From the NCBI GenBank assembly GCA_902515395.1, contig CABXUL010000015.1, forward strand, positions 1 to 35,288: a DNA stretch of 35,288 bases. The letters run 5' to 3'. A program made the position numbers and the translations under genes. How positions within the stretch are numbered: the first letter of the stretch is position 1; the number at the start of each line of letters is the position of its first letter. This DNA is from an uncultured Bacteroidota bacterium (GTDB lineage Bacteria > Bacteroidota > Bacteroidia > Flavobacteriales > Flavobacteriaceae). Under the pieces are notes generated by a model. It saw only the letters and a program-made list of their open reading frames with translations, did not search any database and was not told the origin of the DNA. Shown here piece after piece: positions 1 to 11,230 of this stretch.

Positions 1-513
1 GAATTAGGTGAAAAACTCTCGGTTAGATTTTCTAAATTCTGTATTGAGTACGGTAGTGAACTCCAACTCATTTTTGAACCTGGTAAATTTTTGGTTAGTC
101 AAGCAGGACATTTCATAACACAGGTAAATGTAGTTAAACAGACCACCTCTACTGTTTTTGCTCAAGTCGACAGTGGCTTTAACCACCTTATCAGACCTAT
201 GCTATATGGCTCTTACCACCATATTGAAAATCTATCTAATCCCCAAGGTAAAGAGCGTTTTTACTCCATAGTTGGTTATATATGCGAAACAGATACTTTT
301 GGCAGTAACCGAAAAATTGCTGAGATCACAGAGGGAGATCTATTGGTGTTTCGGAATTGCGGTGCCTATTGTTTTTCAATGGCCAGCAATTATAATTCTC
401 GTTATCGTCCTGCAGAAGTATTCTGGAACAAAGGTCAAGGACATTTGATTCGTAAAAGAGAAACTTTCGAGGATATTCTTCGGAACCAAGTGGAATTATC
501 GTTTAACCTCTAG
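1..513 (+). CDS. lysA: Diaminopimelate decarboxylase, C-terminal part (5' end outside window)
   Basis: This is the last ~170 residues of a PLP-dependent group IV decarboxylase, which makes L-lysine from meso-diaminopimelate in the cytoplasm. The frame is open from base 1, so the true start lies upstream. Visible family landmarks are the substrate/PLP-binding EPGK, the active-site cysteine block CETDTFG (family CESxD) and the tyrosine-containing GAYCFSMASNYNSR near the C terminus. The acidic residue after the Cys and the 'SNYN' signature favour DAP decarboxylase over ornithine or arginine decarboxylases. The stop lies 9 bases from the end of the convergent flavoprotein gene, with no clear hairpin between them. 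Family assignment is firm; substrate is very likely. Confidence 0.95.
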   Translation, partial: ELGEKLSVRFSKFCIEYGSELQLIFEPGKFLVSQAGHFITQVNVVKQTTSTVFAQVDSGFNHLIRPMLYGSYHHIENLSNPQGKERFYSIVGYICETDTFGSNRKIAEITEGDLLVFRNCGAYCFSMASNYNSRYRPAEVFWNKGQGHLIRKRETFEDILRNQVELSFNL

Positions 514-522
514 GGATTATAT

Positions 523-1461
523 TTAATAACTTTTTAAATTTTTTAGAGCCTGATCGTATTCCTCGATAAGATTATCTATTATTTGTGCTGCAGGGATCAC
601 CTCATTTATCAATCCAGCAATTTGTCCAATTTCGAGCTCACCCTCATCCAAGTCACCTTCAAACATTCCCTTTTTTGCCCTTCCCCTTCCTAAGGTGGTT
701 TTTAATTCCTCAACATCGACACCCTTTTCATAAAGCGCAGCAATCTTTTGAAAAAAGGAATTTTTCAGCATCCTAACTGGAGTAATTTCTTTTAAGGTCA
801 GCACCGTACTTCCCTCCACTGCTTTAACTACTTCATCTTTAAAGCTTGGATGACATGATGCCTCATCTGATGCTACAAATCGACTTCCTACCTGAACGCC
901 ATCTGCTCCCAGAGCAGCAGCAGCTAACATAGCGCCACCAGTAGCAATTCCACCCGCCGCAATAAGTGGTAATGTTATAGCTGCTTTAACCATTGGAATT
1001 AGTGTAAATGTTGTGGTTTCCTCTCTACCATTATGCCCCCCTGCTTCAAAACCTTCCGCAACAATAGCATCCACCCCTGCATCCTGAGATTTTGACGCAA
1101 ATTTTACGGAACTGACTACATGAACAACCTTAATATTTTTTTTTTTCAAAGAAGCTGTCCAAAGTTTTGGACTACCTGCTGAAGTAAAAACAATTGGGAC
1201 TTTTTCCTCAATAATAATTGACATGATTTCTTCTAGTTTCGGATAAAATAAAGGAACGTTAACCCCAAATGATTTGTCAGTCGCCTTTTTACATTTCTGA
1301 ATGTGTTCTCTTAAAATATCAGGATACATTGATCCAGCACCAATCAACCCTAAACCCCCAGACTTACTGACGGCTGCAGCCAAACGCCAACCACTAGTCC
1401 AGACCATTCCAGCCTGAATAATTGGATATTTTATTTTAAATAACTCACAAATTTTATTCAT
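523..1461 (-). CDS. Nitronate monooxygenase / FabK-like FMN oxidoreductase
   Basis: A 312-residue TIM-barrel flavoprotein of the 2-nitropropane dioxygenase family, cytosolic. Landmarks are PIIQAGM at residues 13-19, SGGLGLIG in the mid-30s, the FMN-contacting and catalytic EGFEAGGHNG (His143), AAGGIATGG near 178-186 and GADGVQVGSRF near 195. The EAGGH form is typical of nitronate monooxygenases, which oxidise alkyl nitronates. The closely related enoyl-ACP reductase II (FabK) cannot be ruled out from motifs alone. It is the last gene of the minus-strand series, 8 bases after mnmA, so it is probably co-transcribed with it. An A11 run encoding Lys-Lys-Lys sits near residue 106. Confidence 0.85.
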   Translation of the reverse strand: MNKICELFKIKYPIIQAGMVWTSGWRLAAAVSKSGGLGLIGAGSMYPDILREHIQKCKKATDKSFGVNVPLFYPKLEEIMSIIIEEKVPIVFTSAGSPKLWTASLKKKNIKVVHVVSSVKFASKSQDAGVDAIVAEGFEAGGHNGREETTTFTLIPMVKAAITLPLIAAGGIATGGAMLAAAALGADGVQVGSRFVASDEASCHPSFKDEVVKAVEGSTVLTLKEITPVRMLKNSFFQKIAALYEKGVDVEELKTTLGRGRAKKGMFEGDLDEGELEIGQIAGLINEVIPAAQIIDNLIEEYDQALKNLKSY

Positions 1462-1469
1462 AGGAAAAT

Positions 1470-2645
1470 TTAAAAAATAACTCCTGAACCTACCAATTCT
1501 TTACCCTGATACCATGCCACAAACTGACCAGAAGTAATAGCAAATTGGAGCTGTTCAAAGAAAATATACAGGGCGTCTTTTTTTGAGACAAGCTTGGCTT
1601 TTTGCAGTGGCTGTCTATAACGAATTCGTGCTTTAACTTCCAACTCAACTCCGGGTTTAATTTTCATATCATTTCTAACCCAATGAATCTCATCACGTAT
1701 GACCTTCAAAGCTTTGCGAAATAGCCCTGGGTGGTCTTTCCCTTGCCCCACATAAACAATGTTTTCATCTATATCCGTATCGATAACAAAAAGTGGCTTA
1801 GAAGTCCCCCCCACAGACAATCCTTTACGTTGACCGATCGTAAAAAAATGAGCCCCTAAATGCTTACCAACAGTTTCACCATCGGAGGGATTATAAATTA
1901 TTTTTTTCGATTGGCTAATCGTGGCTTTTGGAGCTGGTTTATCCTTATAAAAATCAAAGGGAATCTCAATGATATCCCCATTTTTGGTTTGCAATCGCTG
2001 TTGTAAAAATTCTGGTAGACTTACTTTACCTATAAAACACAGTCCCTGGGAATCTTTTTTCTCGGCTGTAACCAAATTCAATTTCCTCGCTATTTCTCGT
2101 ACCTCTATCTTTTGAAAATGACCAATTGGAAATAAGGTTTTTGCTAGTTGATCTTGGGTTAATTGACAAAGAAAATAGGATTGGTCTTTGTTGGCATCAG
2201 CACCGCTGATCAGGCGGTATTGAATTTTACCATTCGAATTAATAATAGTGTCTTTTTGGCAATAATGTCCTGTAGCAACATAATCTGCTCCCAATGAAAG
2301 TGCCAATTTTAAAAAAACATCAAACTTAATCTCACGATTACATAAAATATCTGGGTTAGGAGTTCTGCCAGAAGCATATTCATCAAACATATAGTCAACG
2401 ATACGCTCTTTATACTCCGTACTCAAATCAACAGTCTGATAAGGAATATTCAATTTTTCAGCTACTAACATTGCATCATTGCTATCCTCCAACCAAGGAC
2501 ATTCATTAGAAAGGGTTACAGACTCGTCATGCCAGTTTTTCATAAATAAACCAATCACCTCATAGTCTTGCTTCGTAAGTAAATAGGCGGCAACACTAGA
2601 GTCAACACCACCAGACAGTCCGACAATGACTCTTTTCTTTTTCAT
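1470..2645 (-). CDS. mnmA: tRNA-specific 2-thiouridylase MnmA
   Basis: A 391-residue enzyme that inserts sulfur at C2 of the wobble uridine of tRNA-Lys, -Glu and -Gln, with ATP activation of the base and persulfide sulfur delivery. The PP-loop SGGVDSS is at residues 11-17. The two catalytic cysteines are present: Cys102 in NPDILCNRE and Cys203 in SQGLCFIGK. The D-x-SQG and TGHY segments of the family are also present. Length is slightly above that of E. coli MnmA, which I ascribe to an insertion after the second cysteine. The start is the ATG in [13 protein letters not shown], close to the PP-loop as in homologues. It follows yidC by 55 bases and is followed closely by the flavoprotein gene. 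Confidence 0.97.
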   Translation of the reverse strand: MKKKRVIVGLSGGVDSSVAAYLLTKQDYEVIGLFMKNWHDESVTLSNECPWLEDSNDAMLVAEKLNIPYQTVDLSTEYKERIVDYMFDEYASGRTPNPDILCNREIKFDVFLKLALSLGADYVATGHYCQKDTIINSNGKIQYRLISGADANKDQSYFLCQLTQDQLAKTLFPIGHFQKIEVREIARKLNLVTAEKKDSQGLCFIGKVSLPEFLQQRLQTKNGDIIEIPFDFYKDKPAPKATISQSKKIIYNPSDGETVGKHLGAHFFTIGQRKGLSVGGTSKPLFVIDTDIDENIVYVGQGKDHPGLFRKALKVIRDEIHWVRNDMKIKPGVELEVKARIRYRQPLQKAKLVSKKDALYIFFEQLQFAITSGQFVAWYQGKELVGSGVIF

Positions 2646-2700
2646 AGTTTAAATTTACGGCAACAAATTAAATTTTAATGAATTGACTTGGAAGTAACGA

Positions 2701-4530
2701 CTATTTACCTCTTGCTTTTCTTTGTTTTTCTGCTTCTTCCATCGCTTTTTGTAATCTTGCTGAAAAACCCCCTACCTTTTTAGGTTTCTTTTTATTCTCC
2801 TCAATTTTAGCATGGATTTTTTTATCGTCAATAATGTAATTCTTGATGACCAACATAAGTGTTATGGTAAGCAGATTGGAAACAAAATAATACAAACTTA
2901 ATCCACTGGCATAATTATTAAAAAAGAACAACATCATCAGTGGCATCAGATACATCACTACTTTCATGTTGGGCATTCCAGGCTGCTGAGGCATTGCTTG
3001 CTGGCCGGTTGTCATCTGCGTATAAAAGAAGATGGCTATGGAGGCCAAAATTGGAAATAAACTCACGTGATCACCATAGAAAGGAATATTGAAACCTAAC
3101 TCCAATACCGAGTCATAAGAGGATAAGTCATCAGCCCATAGGAAGCTCTTTTTACGCAGTTCGAAAGCAACTGGGAAAAAGGTAAATAAAGCGTAAAATA
3201 CGGGCAATTGAAGTAAAGCAGGAATACAACCCGCCATCGGATTGGCCCCAGCGCGATTATATAAACTCATTGTTTCCTGCTGACGTTTAACCGCATTGTC
3301 TTTGTACTTGTTATTTAACTCCTCAATCTCTGGACGGAGAACCTTCATTTTAATTTGTGAAACATAGGACTTATAGGTCACTGGAGACATCGCCAACCGA
3401 ACAATAATCGTCATTAGAATAATCGCGAAACCATGAGGTAAGAAAGAGGATAAAAATCCAAAAAGGGGCATGAAGACAAATCTGTTTAACCATCCAAAAA
3501 TTCCCCAACCAACAGGTATAGATGATTCTAAATCTCGATCATAGGATTCTAAGGTTTGATAATCTGTAATACCAAAATAGTATTCGAAATTACTCTCAAA
3601 TTCACCGGACTTATAAGCAAGTGGTAGTCTAAGGCTAAACTTTTTGGTGAATACCTCGTCAAGAGATTCATCACTTGATAAGTTTTCAGATGTCACTATT
3701 AACCGATCAACCGTTTCTTCAGGAATTAGAATCGCACTAAAGAAATGCTGTCTAAATGAAACCCATCTAACCTCCTTGACCGTTTCCTCATCATTACTGC
3801 TAAGGGAAAGGTAATCAACTTTATCGTCCTCATAACCATAGGTCAGCTCAGTATATCGACTCTCGTAATCGATACTTCTTGAGTTTCTGTAGGCTGACTT
3901 TTCCCATTCCAATATGGCAGGTTCGCTTTTATCCAGTAGGGAGGCTATTCCAGTGGATTTTACACTAAAGTCAACCAAAAAATTTTCTGGGTCTATCCGA
4001 TATATAAACTCCAAGTATTGATTAAGATTAATATTGGCTTTTAAGGATAGTTTTTGTTTACCGTTATCATTCGTTAAACTAGGATAAAAGTAAAAGTCTT
4101 TGGTATTTAGTCTTCTGCCGTCTTTTGTGGTAAATTGTATATTAAATTTATTGTTTCCATCTTTTATTAAATCCAGTGGCCTATCCAAATAATCTGAATA
4201 CTCTTTTAATCTTACAAGCGACAAAACCCCTCCTTTTGGGTTAACCTCTATCAGAAGGTGCTTGTTTTCTATTTTTTGAATTTTTGCCCCCTTGTCAACC
4301 ATCCAATTACTAAAAATGCCAAAAGTACTCTGCAAGTTGATTCTTTTTAAAGAATCGTTTAATTGAATTGGAGATGGTTGTTGATTTTCTGTTACTGCCT
4401 CAGTATTTGTTGGCTGTGCATCTGAAATAACTGTTTCCTCTGGACGATTGACATAAAGCATCCAGGTAAGTATAAGAGCAATGAGAACAAATCCAATAAA
4501 TTGATAAGGATCAAATCTTTTTTCTTCCAT
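2701..4530 (-). CDS. yidC: Membrane protein insertase YidC
   Basis: A 609-residue inner-membrane insertase and foldase that works with SecYEG and alone. An N-terminal transmembrane helix (about residues 10-26, FIGFVLIALILTWMLYVN) is followed by a Gln/Thr/Pro-rich linker and a large periplasmic beta domain to about residue 340. The conserved five-helix core follows (from FMPLFGFLSSFLPHGFAIIL through the QLPVFYALFTFF helix to the last helices near 540-570). The C-terminal tail is very basic, as in Bacteroidota YidC, where it contacts the ribosome. It lies 14 bases downstream of pyrG and is probably in the guaA-pyrG-yidC transcription unit. The usual rnpA/oxaA neighbourhood of other phyla is absent, which is normal for this group. 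Confidence 0.97.
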   Translation of the reverse strand: MEEKRFDPYQFIGFVLIALILTWMLYVNRPEETVISDAQPTNTEAVTENQQPSPIQLNDSLKRINLQSTFGIFSNWMVDKGAKIQKIENKHLLIEVNPKGGVLSLVRLKEYSDYLDRPLDLIKDGNNKFNIQFTTKDGRRLNTKDFYFYPSLTNDNGKQKLSLKANINLNQYLEFIYRIDPENFLVDFSVKSTGIASLLDKSEPAILEWEKSAYRNSRSIDYESRYTELTYGYEDDKVDYLSLSSNDEETVKEVRWVSFRQHFFSAILIPEETVDRLIVTSENLSSDESLDEVFTKKFSLRLPLAYKSGEFESNFEYYFGITDYQTLESYDRDLESSIPVGWGIFGWLNRFVFMPLFGFLSSFLPHGFAIILMTIIVRLAMSPVTYKSYVSQIKMKVLRPEIEELNNKYKDNAVKRQQETMSLYNRAGANPMAGCIPALLQLPVFYALFTFFPVAFELRKKSFLWADDLSSYDSVLELGFNIPFYGDHVSLFPILASIAIFFYTQMTTGQQAMPQQPGMPNMKVVMYLMPLMMLFFFNNYASGLSLYYFVSNLLTITLMLVIKNYIIDDKKIHAKIEENKKKPKKVGGFSARLQKAMEEAEKQRKARGK

Positions 4531-4544
4531 TGGTTTTAATTCGG

Positions 4545-6161
<1,617 letters not shown>

Positions 6162-6193
6162 TCAATAATGTGTCTACAATAACTAACCGGGCT

Positions 6194-6201
6194 CAAATTT
6201 A
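6194..6201 (-). promoter_or_regulatory. Candidate -7 element upstream of pyrG
   Basis: Read on the minus strand this is TAAATTTG, an exact match to the Bacteroidota sigma-A -7 form TAnnTTTG, 32-40 bases before the pyrG ATG. I see no good TTTG at the expected -33 spacing, so this is a weak call. Confidence 0.35.
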
Positions 6202-6233
6202 CAAAATCTAGTCTTAAATTATGATTATTTATC

Positions 6234-7979
6234 CTATTTCTTAACCTCAATAATATCAAGTTCACGGTGCTGGAGCAAGTAATAACCCCTATTTAAAAAA
6301 CTATTATTTTGTCTTACATACAAAAATCGGTTTTCTTCATAATCTGTCTCGCCAAGTGTGTCAATTTTTTCTAGGTCCCCAGTGAAGGCAAACCTTAAGA
6401 CTAAATCCATGGTAAGGTCATAAGCACGAATCACAGTACGACTAGGTGGTTTACCAAATACTTTTATAAATCTTTTTTGAAAATCATTGTAAGTGCCTAA
6501 TCGATATGGTAAGCTCGCAGCAGTATAAGTAAAGTTTAGAGACCCCAACTGTTTCCTCGATAAGCTTTGGTTTTCATACGCATTTCCGCGGTAGGTAGTA
6601 AACAACTGAACCTCCCTTAAATCAGATTGCTGAGCACTCATTTGTGAACTCGCACTTGATATAAGTGAAAAATCTTGACTTTCCAAGATCACACGATTGG
6701 GGAGGGAATCTACCAATAAGGAATCAACCAACTCGGGTATTAAGTAATTACTTTTTTCTGGTCTTAGAATAGTAGCCTTAGGAAATAATTTTAATAGTTC
6801 CCGTTCAACAGGACGATTAATTGAGTCAACGACCAATACAATATTATCCTCACGATTTAATTTTCGATCCAAGTACTCTAACATACGGGCTCTCAAAAAT
6901 TCTTTTGAAGTAACTGATTGGAATACAGCAGGGCGCAAGGATATGGGGTTTGTCGAAAGAGGCGCTACCTTAGGTGTTTTTAGTAATTTCTGTTTAGTAG
7001 ACAAGAAATCAAAATTCGAAGGAATCAATGGACCTATTATTATATCCGACTCTGACAAGTAATTGTTATTGATGATTCGATTGACCTTTGAAATACTATT
7101 CTCAGTGTCGAATGTATTGAGCTTTATCCGTATACCTCTTTTACTCAAAGTATCAACAGCAAGCAAAATACCAGAATAAAAGTCCGTGGATATTGTGTGT
7201 AAATTTCTTGTTTTTAACAGCTTCTGGGTATCTTCAATGGAGTCGTATTCAATTTGATTTGCCTTAAAAGGGAGTAAGACTGCCAGCTTAACAGCTTTAA
7301 ATCGATTAATTGAATCCAAAAGAGAGAGCTTTTCAACTAGTAAATCATTATCTATTCTAAACTCTCCCTTGGCTTCTCCTGGAACCCGAAGTACCATACC
7401 TGCCTGTAACCCAAGCTCAGAAATTTGGGGGTTTAATGAGTCCAAAACCGTTCGGGTAACACCGATTTTTTTTTCAATTCGATAATAGCCCTCCTGTGGT
7501 CTGACAGTGTAGTAGTTATATTCACTATTCCAGGTTTGACTTGGCGTCAAAGTACTTGCAATAGGTACTTTGATCTGTTGACCTGCTATTAATCCTTCTT
7601 GTATTTTCGGATTTAAAGCTTCTAGCTCAGGAATAGTTATTTTAAAATTATATGCTATACGCCATTTGGTTTCTTTTGGCTTAACAATATAGATCTGAGT
7701 GCTCTTATCTTCAGCTACTAAAGTATCAATCACTTCCTTTTTTTGTAGTTTGTAAACTGGTATTCGCAGTAACATTCGTTTCCTTAATCCTACTTTTTCA
7801 AGTAAGGGGTTGAATTCAATTAACTGCCTCTCACTGATATTATAGCTTCGGGTAATTCCAAAGATAGTTTCCCTCTTTTTAACTTTATGAGATATAAAGC
7901 TATCCAGCGTTTGCTGGGCTTGTAGAGCCAAACAAACAAAAAACATAAAAAAAATAATAAGTAACCTGTATTTTTTCAC
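6234..7979 (-). CDS. Secreted protein: three LysM domains plus type I periplasmic-binding fold
   Basis: I read the start as the GTG at 7979 (581 residues). An ATG at 8030 is in frame but lies inside guaA. From the GTG the protein begins with a clean signal peptide, KKYRLLIIFFMFFVCLALQA, just before AQQ. Three LysM-like repeats follow at roughly residues 29-74, 94-139 and 154-200, each with the pattern x-V-K/R-x-x-E-T...I...L...NP...L...G..I/L.VP. From about residue 229 (VKLAVLLPF) to the end is a region resembling type I periplasmic binding proteins (Leu/Ile/Val type). LysM implies peptidoglycan binding in the periplasm. The binding-fold part may bind a ligand or a partner protein. It sits between guaA (7 bases) and pyrG. 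Confidence 0.85.
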   Translation of the reverse strand: MKKYRLLIIFFMFFVCLALQAQQTLDSFISHKVKKRETIFGITRSYNISERQLIEFNPLLEKVGLRKRMLLRIPVYKLQKKEVIDTLVAEDKSTQIYIVKPKETKWRIAYNFKITIPELEALNPKIQEGLIAGQQIKVPIASTLTPSQTWNSEYNYYTVRPQEGYYRIEKKIGVTRTVLDSLNPQISELGLQAGMVLRVPGEAKGEFRIDNDLLVEKLSLLDSINRFKAVKLAVLLPFKANQIEYDSIEDTQKLLKTRNLHTISTDFYSGILLAVDTLSKRGIRIKLNTFDTENSISKVNRIINNNYLSESDIIIGPLIPSNFDFLSTKQKLLKTPKVAPLSTNPISLRPAVFQSVTSKEFLRARMLEYLDRKLNREDNIVLVVDSINRPVERELLKLFPKATILRPEKSNYLIPELVDSLLVDSLPNRVILESQDFSLISSASSQMSAQQSDLREVQLFTTYRGNAYENQSLSRKQLGSLNFTYTAASLPYRLGTYNDFQKRFIKVFGKPPSRTVIRAYDLTMDLVLRFAFTGDLEKIDTLGETDYEENRFLYVRQNNSFLNRGYYLLQHRELDIIEVKK

Positions 7980-7986
7980 CTGCAAA

Positions 7987-9516
7987 TTATTCCCATTCGA
8001 TGGTTGCGGGTGGCTTGGAACTAATGTCATAGACCACGCGATTTATGCCCTTAACCTTATTAATTATTTTATTAGACATTTTCTGAAGAAAAGCATAAGG
8101 TAGGTCTACCCAATCAGCAGTCATTCCATCGGTTGATTGAACAGCCCGAAGGGCAACACATTTCTCATAAGTTCTTTCATCTCCCATTACACCAACACTA
8201 TCAACTGGCAATAACATTGCTCCTGCTTGCCATACTTGATCATATAAACCCCAGGATTTTAAGCCATCAATAAAGATCTCATCAACTTCCTGTAACATTT
8301 TTACTTTATCAGCAGTGATATCTCCTAATATACGAATTCCTAAACCAGGACCTGGGAAAGGATGACGTCCAAGTAGTTCTCCATCTATACCAAGGCTGGC
8401 ACCAACCCTTCTTACTTCATCTTTAAATAACATTTTTAAAGGTTCAACCAGTTTTAATTTCATATTTTCTGGTAATCCTCCAACGTTATGATGAGATTTG
8501 ATAGTAGCAGAGGGGCCATTCACAGAAATTGATTCAATCACATCTGGATAAATAGTACCTTGCCCTAACCATTTAGCCCCGTCTATTTTATTTGACTCAT
8601 TATTAAAAACATCAATAAACGTATTACCAATAATTTTTCTCTTCATCTCAGGATCTGACTCACCCTTTAAAGCTTTTAGAAATAGGTCAGAAGCGTCAAC
8701 TCCTTTTACGTTTAGACCCATCCCCTCATATTGTTTTAAAACACTATTAAATTCATTTTTCCTCAACAAACCATTATTAACAAATATACATTGCAACTGA
8801 TCTTCAATAGATTTGTGAAGCAAAACAGCCGCAACAGTTGAATCTACACCGCCAGATAAACCCAAGATAACTTTCTCAGATCCAACAGTTTCTCTGAGTT
8901 CACTCAAGGTCATTTCGACAAAGGAATCAGGCGTCCAGTCTTGTTTTAATCTTGCAATTTTTAACAAAAAGTTTTCCAAAAGCTTTTTTCCATCTGAGGT
9001 ATGGTAAACCTCAGGATGAAATTGAATACCAAAAGTTGGTTCACCTTCAAGTCTAAAGGCAGCATTGGTAACATCCTGCGTGCTCGCCAACAAAACACCA
9101 CCTCTGGGTAATTTATCAATGGTATCACCATGACTCATCCAAACTTGACTCCCTGATTCAATGCCCTCGAAAAAAGTTTCTCCAACCTTAATTTTTGAAA
9201 GATTTGCTCTTCCATACTCCCTCAAATCAGACTGCTTTACATTACCTCCTGAAAAATGAGCTAAATATTGAGCACCATAACAAACCGCCAACAAAGGAAG
9301 TTTACCTTTAATATCTTTCAAGTCAGGGTGTGGAGCATTCTCAGAACGAACGGAATAAGGAGAACCAGATAAAATCACAGCATTAAATTCTTTAATCTCA
9401 GAAGGTGGATTATTAAATGGGTGAATTTCACAATAAATAAAAAGCTCTCTAACTCTTCTAGCAATCAATTGGGTATATTGTGACCCAAAATCAAGAATCA
9501 ATACTTTGTTTTGCAT
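7987..9516 (-). CDS. guaA: GMP synthase (glutamine-hydrolysing)
   Basis: A 509-residue cytosolic enzyme converting XMP to GMP with ATP and glutamine. The N-terminal class I amidotransferase domain has LDFGSQYTQ (residues 8-16), nucleophile Cys79 in [10 protein letters not shown] and His167/Glu169 in IQFHPEV. The ATP pyrophosphatase domain carries the P-loop LSGGVDST at 220-227. The C-terminal dimerisation domain contains [13 protein letters not shown] and ends in the usual PPATIEWE. Length and motifs are complete. The next gene begins 7 bases after the stop, so coupling is likely. The leader contains overlapping AT-rich palindromes (9535-9556), listed separately. Confidence 0.98.
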   Translation of the reverse strand: MQNKVLILDFGSQYTQLIARRVRELFIYCEIHPFNNPPSEIKEFNAVILSGSPYSVRSENAPHPDLKDIKGKLPLLAVCYGAQYLAHFSGGNVKQSDLREYGRANLSKIKVGETFFEGIESGSQVWMSHGDTIDKLPRGGVLLASTQDVTNAAFRLEGEPTFGIQFHPEVYHTSDGKKLLENFLLKIARLKQDWTPDSFVEMTLSELRETVGSEKVILGLSGGVDSTVAAVLLHKSIEDQLQCIFVNNGLLRKNEFNSVLKQYEGMGLNVKGVDASDLFLKALKGESDPEMKRKIIGNTFIDVFNNESNKIDGAKWLGQGTIYPDVIESISVNGPSATIKSHHNVGGLPENMKLKLVEPLKMLFKDEVRRVGASLGIDGELLGRHPFPGPGLGIRILGDITADKVKMLQEVDEIFIDGLKSWGLYDQVWQAGAMLLPVDSVGVMGDERTYEKCVALRAVQSTDGMTADWVDLPYAFLQKMSNKIINKVKGINRVVYDISSKPPATIEWE

Positions 9517-9534
9517 TTACTAAAAATACAATTA

Positions 9535-9556
9535 ATTCAAATTGAATGAATTCATT
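9535..9556. repeat. Two overlapping palindromes in the guaA leader
   Basis: ATTCAAATTGAAT (9535-9547, 6-base arms around one A) overlaps AATGAATTCATT (9545-9556, perfect 12-base palindrome). They share three bases, so the two hairpins or binding sites would exclude each other. The block lies 19-40 bases before the guaA ATG, in an untranslated leader of 76 bases. It is AT-rich, so chance is a real possibility. No purine-riboswitch-like sequence is visible. Confidence 0.35.
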
Positions 9557-9592
9557 AAAAGAGTATTTATCAAAAAAAAATGTTCGTAAAAC

Positions 9593-11197
9593 TTAGATTT
9601 CAATAAAAGTAAATTCATTAGAAAGTGGATCAAAAGTTTCCATCAAAAAAGAGTTAAAATCATTGCCATTTTCAAGATAAAAAACACTGAAGTTCTCCAC
9701 ACGCTCTTGAAGATTACCTCCAGGAAACAACTCCTCATGAATTAATACCAAACGTTCAACTTGATCTTTTAATTTCTTTTTTTGTGCTTTTAATAGCCTT
9801 TTCTCCAAATGATCAATCCCTTTAAATTGTTTTGATTTCTGAGCTCTTACTGCTCCTTCAAATGAGGCGTCTGTTTTATTGATTAAAACCTCTAGCTGAT
9901 TAAATTTTATTTCCAAGTCTTTTTTCAATGGAGACAAATCCAAATCAATATTGCTAATTTGCCTAACTTTTTTATTAATCAAGGCATTTTTTTTAAGTAA
10001 TAGATCAGTTAAATCTAATTTTAGATTTCGAATTTTCTTAGCACTTTTTTCAGGAATGATCAAAGCCATATTACGCAAACATACTATTGGAAATAATAAT
10101 TTTTGAGAATCGAAAAAAGATTTTAACTCTAACCAATAAGCCAACTCTCCTCCTCCACCAAAATAGGCTATATTAGGAAGTATAAGTTCTTGATAAAGTG
10201 GTCGTAAAAGTACATTGGGTGAAAATTTTTCAGGATTTTGGTCTACTTTATCCATTATTTCCTTAACAGAAAAAATTTGATCTGACCCCTCTAAACGATA
10301 ACCGTTTTCAATTTTCATAATCCGACCTCGCTGCCCATCTTGAAGTAAAAAAAGATTTACTTCTCTTGGGTTAACTTGAGGTTTAAAAGCTTTGGAATAG
10401 TTTTTTTTAATCGACGCAATTTGATTTAAAACTTGCTGATTACATGTATGATTAAGTAAATCTTCTTTCATTATTGGGATAAAGTAATGTTTCAATTCGC
10501 GATGATTAGCATCTAGAATTACAAGTCCATAATGACCAAACAAATGATTGACAAGAATACGAGTCGCATCAGAAAGATTATTTCCCGATTCATAACTTCG
10601 CTCAATCAAGTCTTTAAGCTTTACTCCTTCGATACTATTTCCTAATTCCTTTTTAAATAGATGCAATAGAGAGGATAAACTTTCCGTTTTAATTTTGCCA
10701 ACTGCACCCCCTTCAGTACTCCTCCATTGAAACTTTTTACCTTTAAAAATAAAGGAACTTATCTCTTCATAATCATGATCCTCAGATGCCATCCAATATA
10801 CAGGAACAAAATCCAAATCTGAAAATTTTTTCTTTAATTGTTGCGAAAGTTTAATGGTACTGATAATTTTATAAAAAAAATAAAGTGGTCCTGTCATCAA
10901 ACATAATTGATGGCCTGTAGTAACAGTTAAAGTGGTTTTTTTTTCAAGTAATTTAATATGCTCAACAACCTTAGGAGAAGTCTCAACCCCCTTATATTGC
11001 ATAGCCAACACAGTGCAAAGTGATGACCTAATGTCAGAGGGATAGGATGCTTTTTTTTTTAGTGCCTGTCTGTATAAGTTTTCAAATGAAGGAACACCGT
11101 TATGATAGGCTTTAAGTCCTTGGACACCTTCCAAGTAATCGCATATAAGCCCGGAAACAAATCCAGTATCACGAAGTGGAAGATATTGTGCTTTCAT
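9593..11197 (-). CDS. bshC: BshC, putative cysteine adding enzyme of bacillithiol synthesis
   Basis: A 534-residue cytosolic protein of the BshC/YllA family, which is thought to join cysteine to GlcN-malate in the last step of bacillithiol synthesis. Family landmarks are TTGHQLCLMTGPLYFFYK (around residues 92-109), PVYWMASEDHDYEE (132-145) and YFGGGGELAYWLELK near 345-360. A long Lys-rich coiled-coil segment at roughly 380-470 matches the helical arm of the family. It precedes guaA and follows rimO by 33 bases. bshA and bshB are not in the window, so the pathway is inferred from this gene only. An A10 run encodes Lys-Lys-Lys near residue 48. Confidence 0.93.
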   Translation of the reverse strand: MKAQYLPLRDTGFVSGLICDYLEGVQGLKAYHNGVPSFENLYRQALKKKASYPSDIRSSLCTVLAMQYKGVETSPKVVEHIKLLEKKTTLTVTTGHQLCLMTGPLYFFYKIISTIKLSQQLKKKFSDLDFVPVYWMASEDHDYEEISSFIFKGKKFQWRSTEGGAVGKIKTESLSSLLHLFKKELGNSIEGVKLKDLIERSYESGNNLSDATRILVNHLFGHYGLVILDANHRELKHYFIPIMKEDLLNHTCNQQVLNQIASIKKNYSKAFKPQVNPREVNLFLLQDGQRGRIMKIENGYRLEGSDQIFSVKEIMDKVDQNPEKFSPNVLLRPLYQELILPNIAYFGGGGELAYWLELKSFFDSQKLLFPIVCLRNMALIIPEKSAKKIRNLKLDLTDLLLKKNALINKKVRQISNIDLDLSPLKKDLEIKFNQLEVLINKTDASFEGAVRAQKSKQFKGIDHLEKRLLKAQKKKLKDQVERLVLIHEELFPGGNLQERVENFSVFYLENGNDFNSFLMETFDPLSNEFTFIEI

Positions 11198-11230
11198 TTA
11201 AATTTTTAAGTTAAATATAACGGTGTTTTT

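Noticed and set aside
7980-8030. LysM protein starting at ATG 8030 inside guaA
   Set aside because: It would put a hydrophilic 17-residue stretch before a good signal peptide and overlap guaA by 44 bases. The GTG at 7979 is more likely, though not proven.
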